Origin: Reyranella sp.
GTDB lineage: Bacteria > Pseudomonadota > Alphaproteobacteria > Reyranellales > Reyranellaceae
Length of the DNA: 5,681 bases
NCBI GenBank assembly: GCA_016780605.1
Contig: JADHLS010000406.1
Location: 1 to 5,681 of the forward strand
Direction: 5' to 3'
Every line of letters starts with the position of its first letter. Within the stretch, counting starts at the first letter, position 1. This document shows, in pieces, positions 1 to 5,040 of this stretch. Under the pieces are notes generated by a model. That model worked only from the letters and a program-made list of their open reading frames with translations, was not told the origin of the DNA and did not search any database. The translations under genes and the position numbers were made by a program.

Positions 1-1
1 A

Positions 2-94
2 TACGAGCTCATCGTGAACCAGCGCACCGCGCGCAGCCAAGGCCTGGTGCTGCCGCCGAGCCTGCTGACGCGCGCCGACGAGGTGCTCGAGTAG
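2..94 (+). CDS. ABC transporter substrate-binding protein, C-terminal end (partial)
   Basis: Only the last 30 codons and the TAG stop are present; the gene starts before the window. The visible peptide begins [15 protein letters not shown] and ends [14 protein letters not shown]. This closely matches the usual C-terminus of the ABC_sub_bind family (Pfam PF04392, TrpX-like periplasmic binding proteins), which typically end in a 'INLKTAKALGL.(I/V)PPSLLARADEVIE' pattern. Members are about 320 residues, exported, and deliver a small solute to an ABC permease. They are present in many copies in Bradyrhizobium-like genomes and the ligand is usually unknown. The identification rests on this tail alone, so the family is fairly secure and the substrate is not. 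No transport permease or ATPase gene follows within the window. Confidence 0.8.
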   Translation, partial: YELIVNQRTARSQGLVLPPSLLTRADEVLE

Positions 95-110
95 GGCGCG
101 CGCAAAGAAA

Positions 111-145
111 AGGCCCGTCCATCCAGAACACGATGAGACGGGCCT
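111..145. terminator. Strong hairpin 17 nt after the ABC protein stop; terminator-like
   Basis: Positions 111-119 (aggcccgtc) and 137-145 (gacgggcct) are perfect inverted copies. The stem continues inward with 120-123 pairing to 132-135 after one bulged A at 136, leaving an 8-base loop. This gives a 13-bp stem. On the plus strand no T-run follows. The A-rich run (aaagaaaa, 103-110) precedes the stem, so the classical stem-plus-U-tract layout is on the minus strand. It probably ends or protects the 3' end of the ABC protein transcript, but it is a weaker intrinsic terminator on the plus strand than on the minus strand. Confidence 0.5.
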
Positions 146-170
146 GCGCGTATGACTGTGGGGGAGACCA

Positions 171-214
171 GGCACCGCGCGCCAACCTAACGCCCGGTCG
201 AAGGGCGCGGTGCC
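171..214. repeat. 10-bp inverted repeat with 24-base spacer
   Basis: ggcaccgcgc at 171-180 is matched perfectly by its inverse gcgcggtgcc at 205-214. It lies 25 bases past the first hairpin, in the same gene-free gap. It could be a second 3'-UTR hairpin, part of a structured RNA, or a chance GC-rich palindrome. No operator family is recognised. Confidence 0.35.
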
Positions 215-402
215 GTGTTCAGGCTGTGTCGGTCTCGAGGACAGCCTTCGAACGGTCACATTGCGCTTTGTCGAGGACTGGCGTTTCTCCGATGCATGGT
301 GTGTTGCCGTCCGGCCGTTCATCCAGCCGATGTCGGTCACAGCATCTCCGGATGGCGGCGCGCCATGCAGCCGATCCAACAGGGCGCGACCACGAGGGCA
401 CG

Positions 403-585
403 ATGCCGATTTCACAGGAGCTCACCAGCGCCGCCCGCAGCAATCATCAAGCGGCCGAGCGCGCCCGCCGGCTGGCGCGCAACCTGACGGACAGGGCGGA
501 GATCGAACGCGTCGAGGGCTTCGCGGCCGAGCTCGAGCGGCAGGCCGGCGAGCTGGAAGCGAAGGCGGCCCAGCTCAAGAGCTAA
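403..585 (+). CDS. Small helical (coiled-coil-like) hypothetical protein
   Basis: This 60-residue product begins MPISQELTSAARS and ends AAQLKS. From about residue 15 to the end it is almost entirely Ala, Glu, Arg, Leu, Gln and Lys, with hydrophobic positions spaced like heptads (ERVEGFAAELERQAGELEAK). This predicts one or two long amphipathic helices. There is no signal peptide, membrane segment or Cys, so it is likely cytoplasmic. The start at 403 was chosen because GAGGG (394-398) lies 4 bases upstream and because upstream in-frame sequence looks non-coding. Short Ala/Glu-rich proteins of this type are common, unnamed genes in alphaproteobacteria, and I do not recognise a function. It may be co-transcribed with the GFA gene 49 bases downstream. 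The smooth amphipathic pattern supports a real gene. Confidence 0.6.
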   Translation: MPISQELTSAARSNHQAAERARRLARNLTDRAEIERVEGFAAELERQAGELEAKAAQLKS

Positions 586-634
586 CGGCGACGCCGCAAG
601 GCAACGGCTTCCCGGCAGGACGCGTTTCGACGCC

Positions 635-1057
635 ATGGAAACAACCCGGTCGGCCGCCGTGCTCCAGGGCGGGTGTCTCTGCGGAGCGGTCCGCTACAAG
701 GTCGTCGGCCTCGCCCTCGACAGCGGCAGCTGTCACTGCCGGTCGTGCCGCAAGGCCTCGTCAGCGCCCGAACTGCCCTACGCCCAGTTCGCCGTCGCCG
801 ACTTCGAGATCGTTCGCGGCTGGCCCGCCAGCTACCGTTCCTCGCCGGAGGTGACGCGCGGCTTCTGCCGGCATTGCGGCTCGCCTCTCACCTATCGCCA
901 TGCCGGGCGTCCGGACCGCCTCGACATCATGACCTGCAGCCTGGACGATCCCGACGCCGTGCCGCCGCTGCGTCATGTCTGGACCAGCCATCGGCCGCGC
1001 TGGGCGGTGATCGGCGATGGGCTTCCCACCTTCGAAGAGGCGCGGCCGAAGGAATAG
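635..1057 (+). CDS. GFA family (glutathione-dependent formaldehyde-activating/CENP-V fold) zinc protein
   Basis: The 140-residue product has the length and all signature motifs of the GFA domain (PF04828). GGCLCGAVRY carries Cys14 and Cys16, CHCRSCRKA carries Cys33, Cys35 and Cys38, and FCRHCGSPL carries Cys78 and Cys81. In Gfa of Paracoccus these cysteines bind two zinc ions. The enzyme was proposed to speed S-hydroxymethylglutathione formation, but that activity has been questioned. Most homologues, including short ones like this, have no proven substrate. The conserved W/Y-rich C-terminal part (HVWTSHRPRW) is also present. No signal peptide is seen, so it is cytoplasmic. GGCAGGA ends 14 bases before the ATG, which is a distant ribosome site, but no better start exists before the domain begins at residue 11. 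No formaldehyde or glutathione genes adjoin it, so the context gives no substrate. Confidence 0.88.
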   Translation: METTRSAAVLQGGCLCGAVRYKVVGLALDSGSCHCRSCRKASSAPELPYAQFAVADFEIVRGWPASYRSSPEVTRGFCRHCGSPLTYRHAGRPDRLDIMTCSLDDPDAVPPLRHVWTSHRPRWAVIGDGLPTFEEARPKE

Positions 1058-1059
1058 AG

Positions 1060-1076
1060 ACGGAGCGAAGCTCCGT
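1060..1076 (+). terminator. Hairpin immediately after the GFA stop
   Basis: acggagc (1060-1066) pairs perfectly with gctccgt (1070-1076) across a GAA triloop. It lies 2 bases after the TAG stop. There is no U-tract, so it may be a 3'-end stabilising hairpin or a Rho-dependent-type end rather than a textbook intrinsic terminator. Confidence 0.45.
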
Positions 1077-1094
1077 CGTAAGTGGCGCTCATGG

Positions 1095-1173
1095 CTGTCG
1101 TCCTGAGCGAAGCGAAGGACCTCATCGCCGCTTCCAACCGGCATGAGATCCTTCGCTACGCTCAGGATGACAG
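1095..1173. repeat. BIME-like pair of inverted REP-type repeats
   Basis: Two 31-base arms, 1095-1125 and 1143-1173, are inverted copies separated by 17 bases. They agree at 28 of 31 positions, and one of the three differences would be a G-U pair in RNA. The arm core reads tcctgagcgaagcgaaggac in the left copy. Sequences of this form ('gtcatcctgagcg.agcgaaggatct') are very widespread interspersed palindromes in bacteria and resemble the REP elements moved by RAYT (TnpA_REP) transposases. The pair sits between the convergent ends of the GFA gene and the dioxygenase gene, a classic BIME location, where it could serve as a bidirectional 3'-end structure. No transposase is present in the window. 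Confidence 0.75.
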
Positions 1174-1204
1174 ATGCTCGCCAGGAGGCGCGCGGTCCGG
1201 AAGA

Positions 1205-2260
1205 CTATGAGCGGCGCTCGCGCTGCAGCTGCATGTTGGCGAGGAAGGCGACCAGGGGATGGATGCCCATCCTCACCAGGACCGGCACATCCAGCTTGAC
1301 CAGCGCCGCGCCTTGTTCCGGCGTCAGGGAAAAGCCGGCGACGAAGCCGTTGGCGTCGGCAAGGAACTGGGCGCGCGCCGACGCCTCGTGGGCGAGGCCA
1401 TGCAGGGCGGTCGTCAGGCCGACCAGCTCCGGCTTGATCGACGGATAGTGCAGGTCGCGCGGCGCGCTGCCGCCGCTGAACCAGGCGACCGAGGCGTAGT
1501 TGTGGTGCCAGCTCGGATCCATCTTGACGATGTCGGGCTTGCGCTCGCCCAGAGCGCCGGCGGCGCAGGCCCAGCAGCGCAGCTCGATGTTGCCCTTGTC
1601 GTCGAGCTCGTCCTCGTCGTAGCCGATCAGGGATTTCAGATTGCCGGTGGCGATGCGCGACAGCGCCGCCTGGTCCCAGTCGAGCTCGGGATTGGCATAG
1701 CGATCGGTCCCGGGGAAATGCGACATGCCTCCGCTCGCCAGCACCACCGTGCGCAGGCCGAGCGCCGTCACCGAGCGCGCGATCGCCTCGCCGAAGGCAT
1801 AGCAGCGCGCCATGGTGGGCTGCGGCGCGAGATAGGCGTTGATGTAGATCGGCAGGACGGGATCGGTGTGGCCGATGTGCGTCAGCGGAATGCCCATGGC
1901 GTAGTCGAACTTCGCCGTGCTGGTGAAGGCGGGATCGAAGCCTTGCCGGTAGAGCTGGCGGACGAGCTCGAGGCCGATCGCGCCCGGGATCTGCCACTCG
2001 AAGTCCCGGCCGGCGAAGTGGCCCTGCGCGGCGGCGCCGACATGGATGGTGAAGGGCGGCGCGACGGCGTGGAAGAACTGCTCGGCATGGTCGTTGGCGA
2101 ACATGATCCAGAGGTCGGGCTTCAGCGCGCGCAGCTTGGTGCCGATGTCCGCCGCGATCGCGCGCACGCGCTCGACGGTGGCGCGGTCCTCGGTCGGCGG
2201 CAGGGTGAAGAACTGCGGGGCGTGGGGCAGCATGGCGCCGCCGACGATGGTGGTGGTCAT
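1205..2260 (-). CDS. Class III extradiol ring-cleavage dioxygenase (LigB family) with LigA-like C-terminal tail
   Basis: This 351-residue protein belongs to the LigB superfamily (PF02900), non-heme Fe(II) enzymes that open catechol-like rings beside the two hydroxyls using O2. The metal ligands expected from LigAB are in place: His13 (MLPHAPQ), His58 (FANDHAEQ) and Glu226 (GNIELRCW...GALG). The probable catalytic base is His181 in SGGMSHFPG. LigB-type subunits are about 280-300 residues. Here the extra C-terminus (about 290-351, including LTPEQGAALVKLDVPVL and GIHPLVAFLANM) resembles the helical LigA domain, as in fused gallate-type dioxygenases. At FDYAMGIPL, Tyr120 sits where many relatives have His. 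The ATG at 2260 was chosen because GGAG (2269-2272) lies 8 bases upstream and the family N-terminus begins there; a longer open frame to 2398 runs into repeat DNA. It lies 214 bases downstream of, and in the same direction as, the molybdenum hydroxylase gene, suggesting consecutive ring hydroxylation and cleavage. The substrate is not determinable from sequence. Confidence 0.85.
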   Translation of the reverse strand: MTTTIVGGAMLPHAPQFFTLPPTEDRATVERVRAIAADIGTKLRALKPDLWIMFANDHAEQFFHAVAPPFTIHVGAAAQGHFAGRDFEWQIPGAIGLELVRQLYRQGFDPAFTSTAKFDYAMGIPLTHIGHTDPVLPIYINAYLAPQPTMARCYAFGEAIARSVTALGLRTVVLASGGMSHFPGTDRYANPELDWDQAALSRIATGNLKSLIGYDEDELDDKGNIELRCWACAAGALGERKPDIVKMDPSWHHNYASVAWFSGGSAPRDLHYPSIKPELVGLTTALHGLAHEASARAQFLADANGFVAGFSLTPEQGAALVKLDVPVLVRMGIHPLVAFLANMQLQRERRS

Positions 2261-2268
2261 GGGTTCTG

Positions 2269-2272
2269 CTCC
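2269..2272 (-). promoter_or_regulatory. Ribosome binding site of the dioxygenase gene
   Basis: GGAG on the minus strand, 8 bases before the ATG at 2260, fixes the start. It lies just outside the repeat block that begins at 2286, so the repeat DNA has not disturbed the translation signal. Confidence 0.6.
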
Positions 2273-2285
2273 ATCCTCTCCGTCA

Positions 2286-2374
2286 GGCGTAGTCGGGGAC
2301 CTTTTTGCCGACGCATCAACAAAATAGGTCCCTCCGCTACGCCTCGCTACGCTCGGCTCCGGTGGGGATGACGG
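2286..2374. repeat. Palindromic intergenic repeat, copy 1
   Basis: This 89-base unit matches copy 2 (2423-2512) at 83 of 90 aligned positions, with six substitutions and one single-base indel. Its first half is a long hairpin: 2286-2307 (ggcgtagtcg, gggacc, then a T5 run) pairs with 2320-2343 across a 12-base loop. Its second half ends ggctccggtggggatgacgg (2355-2374). The matching left outer arm is missing upstream of 2286, so this copy is one-sided, although 2355-2374 can pair instead with the inverted arm at 2392-2411. It lies between the hydroxylase stop and the dioxygenase ribosome site. Confidence 0.8.
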
Positions 2375-2390
2375 GGGCATACATCTTCCT

Positions 2391-2512
2391 CCCGTCATCC
2401 CGAGCGGAGCCGCCCGAAGGGTGGCGTAGTCGAGGGACCTTTTTGACGACGCATCAACAAAAGAGGTCCCTCCACTACGCCTCGCTACGCGAGGCTCCGG
2501 TCGGGATGACGG
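2391..2512. repeat. Palindromic intergenic repeat, copy 2 (complete, two-armed)
   Basis: This is a complete element with nested inverted arms. The outer arms 2392-2411 and 2493-2512 match at 19 of 20 positions. The inner arms 2423-2445 and 2458-2481 form a stem of over 20 bp with few mismatches around a 12-base loop. A short self-complementary segment (tcgctacgcga, 2482-2492) lies between the right arms. The part from 2423 to 2512 is a near-copy of copy 1. The outer arm core (gtcatcccgagcgg) resembles the repeat at 1095-1173, pointing to the same broad REP-like class. Positions 2475-2512 overlap the 3' end of the hydroxylase gene and encode its last residues. Confidence 0.8.
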
Positions 2513-4862
2513 CTAGTGCGCTGAGAATATGTTCCGGCTTGATCGGCGTGGCGTTGATCTCGACCTTGTAGTCCGAGAGCGCATCGCAGATCGCGTTGGC
2601 GATCGCGGCGGGGGGCGCGATGGCGCCGCCTTCGCCGACGCCCTTCACGCCGAACGGGTTCAGAGGCGACGGACATTCCTGGTGCAGCAGCTCGACGGCC
2701 GGCGCGTCGTCGGCGCGCGGCATCGCATAGTCCATCAGCGACCCCGTCAGCAGCTGGCCCTGCTTGTCGTAGACGAATTCCTCGAACAGCGCGCCGCCCA
2801 GGCCCTGCACCGTGCCGCCCACGACCTGGCCGTCGACCAGCATGGGATTGATGACCACGCCGCAATCGTGCGCCACGACGTAGCGCTCGATCGCGATCGC
2901 GCCTGAGGTCGTGTCGACCTCGACCAGGGCGAGATGGGTGGCGCTGGCCCAGGTGACCGTGGGCGGCTCCCAATAAAAGGTCTCCTCCAGGCCGGCATCG
3001 ACGCCGGCCGGGCGGCGATGGTCCCAGCCGGGCCGCGCCGCCTGGGCCACGGCGGCGAGCGTCACCTCCATCCCGGGAACGCCGACGACGCCGACCTTGC
3101 CGCCACGCCGCAGCTCCAGATCGGCCGGGGCGCATTCCATCATGTTGCCGGCGATGGCAAACACCTTGGCGCGCAGCCGCTCGCTGGCGAAGTGGATGGC
3201 GGCCGACAGGGTCACGGTGCTGCGGCTCGCAATGGTGCCGAAGCCGATGGCGATGCGGTCGGTGTCGCCGAGGGCGATGACGACGTCCTCGGGATCGACC
3301 GACCAGGTGTCGGCCACGACCTGGGCGAAGATGGTCTCCATGCCCTGGCCCTGGGAGCAGGCGCCCGAGCTGACGGTGATCGAGCCGTTGCCCTCGATCC
3401 GCACCAGCGCGCTCTCGAACGGACCGACGCCGGTGCCCTCGACGTAGCTCGCGAGCCCAAGGCCAAGACAGCGGCCGGCGTCCCGCGCCTCGCGCTGGCG
3501 TTGGCGGAACGCGGCCAGCCCGCCGATCGCCTGCAGCGCCTTGTCGAGGCCGCCGGGGAAGTCGCCGCTGTCGTACACGATCGGTTCGCCATCGCGGTAC
3601 GGCAGGCCCATGGCGAAGGGCAGCTCGGCCGGCTGGATCATGTTGCGCCGCCGGACCTCGCTCGGCTCGAGGCCGAGCGTGCGCGCGATCAGATCCATGG
3701 TGCGTTCCATGGCGAAGTTGGCCTCGGGGCGACCGGCGCCGCGATAGGGCGCGTTGGGCACCTTGTTGGTTGCGACGACGCGCGCCGACGCCGTGAAGTT
3801 CGCGATCCTGTAGGGGCCGGGCAGATGGACGGCGGTGTTGTAGGGGACGACGACGCCCAGGGGATTCCACGCACCGCAATCGACGAGGAAGGAGTCGCGG
3901 AAGGCGAGCACATGGCCGTCGGCATCGAAGCCGACCTCGACCTCGTGCAGCTGGTCGCGGGAATGGCAGGAGCACAGCAGATGCTCCGTCCGCTCCTCGA
4001 TCCAGCGCACGGGACGCCCGACCAGGCGGGACAGCAAGGGGACCAAAAGGTCCTCGGGGTAGACGTGGCCCTTGGTGCCGAAGCCGCCGCCGACATCGAG
4101 CGCCACGCAGCGCACGCGCGATTCGGACAACTGCAGGAACGCAGCGGCCGCGCGGCGGACGGAGTGCACGACCTGGGTGGCCGACCAGATGGTGACGGAA
4201 TCGGTTCGCGCGTCATGCGCGCCGACCACGCCGCGGCACTCCATGGGCAGGCCGGCATAGCGATGGGTGTAGAAGCGACGCCGCAGCCGGTGCGGCGCGG
4301 TGGCGAGGGCCGCCTCGACGTCGCCTTTCCCGACGGCGAACTCGCCCAAAAGGTTGGTGGCGTACTCTTCGTGCAGCACCGCCGCGCCCGGCGCCAGCGC
4401 CGCCTCGGCCTCGACGACGGCCGGCAGCGGTTCGAGGTCGACGACCACCAGCTCGGCGGCATCGAGCGCCTGATCGCGGCTCTCGGCCACGACCACGGCG
4501 ATGGCTTCGCCGACATGGCGGACCTTGCCGGCGGCCAGCATCGGCTGTTGCGGATTGTGGATGGCGTGCTGGACGTTGCTGCGCCACTTGGCTGGCAGCG
4601 ACAGCTGTCCGCCGGGGACGGGCGCCATGCTCAGCAGCTCCTCGCCGGTGAGCACGCGCACGACGCCCGGCATCGCCACCGCCGCGGCGACATCGACCGA
4701 GCGGATGCGGCCGTGGGCGTGCTGGCTCCGGATGAAGACGGCGTGCAGCATGCCCGGCAGGACGAGATCGGCGACGAACTGCCCGCGTCCCGTCAGCAGG
4801 CGATGGTCCTCGCGCCGTGGCATCGAGCGTCCGACGAAGCGGGGTGATTCTTCGTCGACCAT
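2475..4862 (-). CDS. Xanthine dehydrogenase/CoxL-family molybdopterin-binding large subunit
   Basis: This 795-residue protein spans the aldehyde oxidase/xanthine dehydrogenase a/b hammerhead (about residues 20-130) and the molybdopterin-binding domain (about 145-775; PF01315, PF02738/PF20256). Visible motifs are DVGGGFGTKG (about 257-265), PYRGAGR (372-378), SQGQGMETIFAQ (503-514) and GVGEGGA, whose Glu744 is the expected catalytic base. PYRGAGR is the form II (AYRGAGR-like) loop, not the AYXCSFR loop of true CO dehydrogenase, so this is a hydroxylase of an aromatic or N-heteroaromatic compound or aldehyde rather than a CO oxidiser. Such subunits act in the cytoplasm with [2Fe-2S] and usually FAD subunits, neither of which adjoins it. 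The ATG at 4862 is preferred because GGAG lies 9 bases upstream; for the ATG at 4871 that same GGAG would touch the start codon. The family-like sequence ends near EHILSAL; the last dozen residues (AVIPTGASRSEA) and the TAG come from repeat DNA. Confidence 0.9.
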   Translation of the reverse strand: MVDEESPRFVGRSMPRREDHRLLTGRGQFVADLVLPGMLHAVFIRSQHAHGRIRSVDVAAAVAMPGVVRVLTGEELLSMAPVPGGQLSLPAKWRSNVQHAIHNPQQPMLAAGKVRHVGEAIAVVVAESRDQALDAAELVVVDLEPLPAVVEAEAALAPGAAVLHEEYATNLLGEFAVGKGDVEAALATAPHRLRRRFYTHRYAGLPMECRGVVGAHDARTDSVTIWSATQVVHSVRRAAAAFLQLSESRVRCVALDVGGGFGTKGHVYPEDLLVPLLSRLVGRPVRWIEERTEHLLCSCHSRDQLHEVEVGFDADGHVLAFRDSFLVDCGAWNPLGVVVPYNTAVHLPGPYRIANFTASARVVATNKVPNAPYRGAGRPEANFAMERTMDLIARTLGLEPSEVRRRNMIQPAELPFAMGLPYRDGEPIVYDSGDFPGGLDKALQAIGGLAAFRQRQREARDAGRCLGLGLASYVEGTGVGPFESALVRIEGNGSITVSSGACSQGQGMETIFAQVVADTWSVDPEDVVIALGDTDRIAIGFGTIASRSTVTLSAAIHFASERLRAKVFAIAGNMMECAPADLELRRGGKVGVVGVPGMEVTLAAVAQAARPGWDHRRPAGVDAGLEETFYWEPPTVTWASATHLALVEVDTTSGAIAIERYVVAHDCGVVINPMLVDGQVVGGTVQGLGGALFEEFVYDKQGQLLTGSLMDYAMPRADDAPAVELLHQECPSPLNPFGVKGVGEGGAIAPPAAIANAICDALSDYKVEINATPIKPEHILSALAVIPTGASRSEA

Positions 4863-4871
4863 ATTCTGCAT

Positions 4872-4875
4872 CTCC
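4872..4875 (-). promoter_or_regulatory. Ribosome binding site that decides the hydroxylase start
   Basis: GGAG on the minus strand directly abuts the ATG at 4871 but lies 9 bases from the ATG at 4862. This spacing favours 4862 as the true start and removes three residues (MQN) from the longest reading. Confidence 0.55.
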
Positions 4876-4904
4876 CGCGGCAGGGGGTAGTTGCTTGCCG
4901 AAAA

Positions 4905-4979
4905 CTATGCCGGTGGCGGTGTTGCACGGCAACCGCTGAGGGACAGCACCACCACTGCGATCCAGCCGCACACACCCAT
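4905..4979 (-). CDS. Possible 24-residue lipoprotein-like micro-ORF
   Basis: ATG at 4979 to TAG at 4905 encodes a peptide starting MGVCGWIAVVVLSLSGC and ending RATPPPA. This has the form of a lipoprotein signal peptide: a short start, a hydrophobic WIAVVVL stretch, and a lipobox-like LSGC at residues 14-17, followed by a Pro-rich tail of seven residues. If made, it would be lipidated on Cys17 and be little more than an anchor. There is no recognisable ribosome binding site before 4979, and the n-region has no Lys or Arg, which argues against it. It ends 42 bases before the hydroxylase ATG and starts 61 bases after the stop of the gene upstream, so it could also be a chance frame or a leader peptide. 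Confidence 0.25.
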   Translation of the reverse strand: MGVCGWIAVVVLSLSGCRATPPPA

Positions 4980-5040
4980 CAGGATGTCGATGGCTCGGCA
5001 TCCAGCTGCTCGCCTGCATCGGCCATGCGCTCCCCAATCT

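Larger units (their letters stand above)
95..402. other. 308-base non-coding gap with two inverted repeats
   Basis: No convincing gene lies between the ABC protein stop and the small helical protein. The plus-strand frame that leads into the next gene is open from about position 133, but its translation is an Arg/Ser/His-rich mix with no recognisable pattern. Minus-strand frames are equally uninformative. The visible structure is two inverted repeats, at 111-145 and 171-214. No clear -35/-10 pair was recognised, although a promoter for the gene at 403 could lie in 215-390. Confidence 0.5.

Noticed and set aside
133..402. N-terminal extension of the small helical protein to an upstream ATG
   Set aside because: The extension is Arg/Ser/His-rich and unlike the helical body, overlaps the hairpins at 111-214, and the ATG at 403 has its own GAGGG.
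219..443. A 74-codon minus-strand frame in the left gap
   Set aside because: There is no recognisable pattern or good ribosome site, and it overlaps the start of the better-supported gene at 403.
1259..2371. A 370-codon open frame on the plus strand, opposite the dioxygenase gene
   Set aside because: It is antisense to a gene with intact metal-ligand motifs, its composition is Arg/Gly/Val-rich without recognisable domains, and it runs into repeat DNA.
2261..2398. A longer start for the dioxygenase at 2398
   Set aside because: The added residues are encoded by the repeat element and have no family similarity. The ATG at 2260 has a well-spaced GGAG and matches the family N-terminus.
2286..2512. 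Possible CRISPR array, because a ~90-base unit is repeated with a spacer
   Set aside because: There are only two copies, the unit is long and strongly palindromic, and the spacing is irregular. It fits REP/BIME-type elements, and no cas gene is near.
2934..4847. A 637-codon open frame on the plus strand, opposite the hydroxylase gene
   Set aside because: Its translation is a Gly/Asp/Arg/His-rich composition with no family pattern. It is the antisense shadow of a clearly recognised molybdenum hydroxylase in GC-rich DNA.
2475..4862. Assignment as aerobic CO dehydrogenase large subunit (coxL)
   Set aside because: The diagnostic loop is PYRGAGR rather than the AYXCSFR of CO-oxidising form I enzymes, and coxM/coxS are absent nearby.
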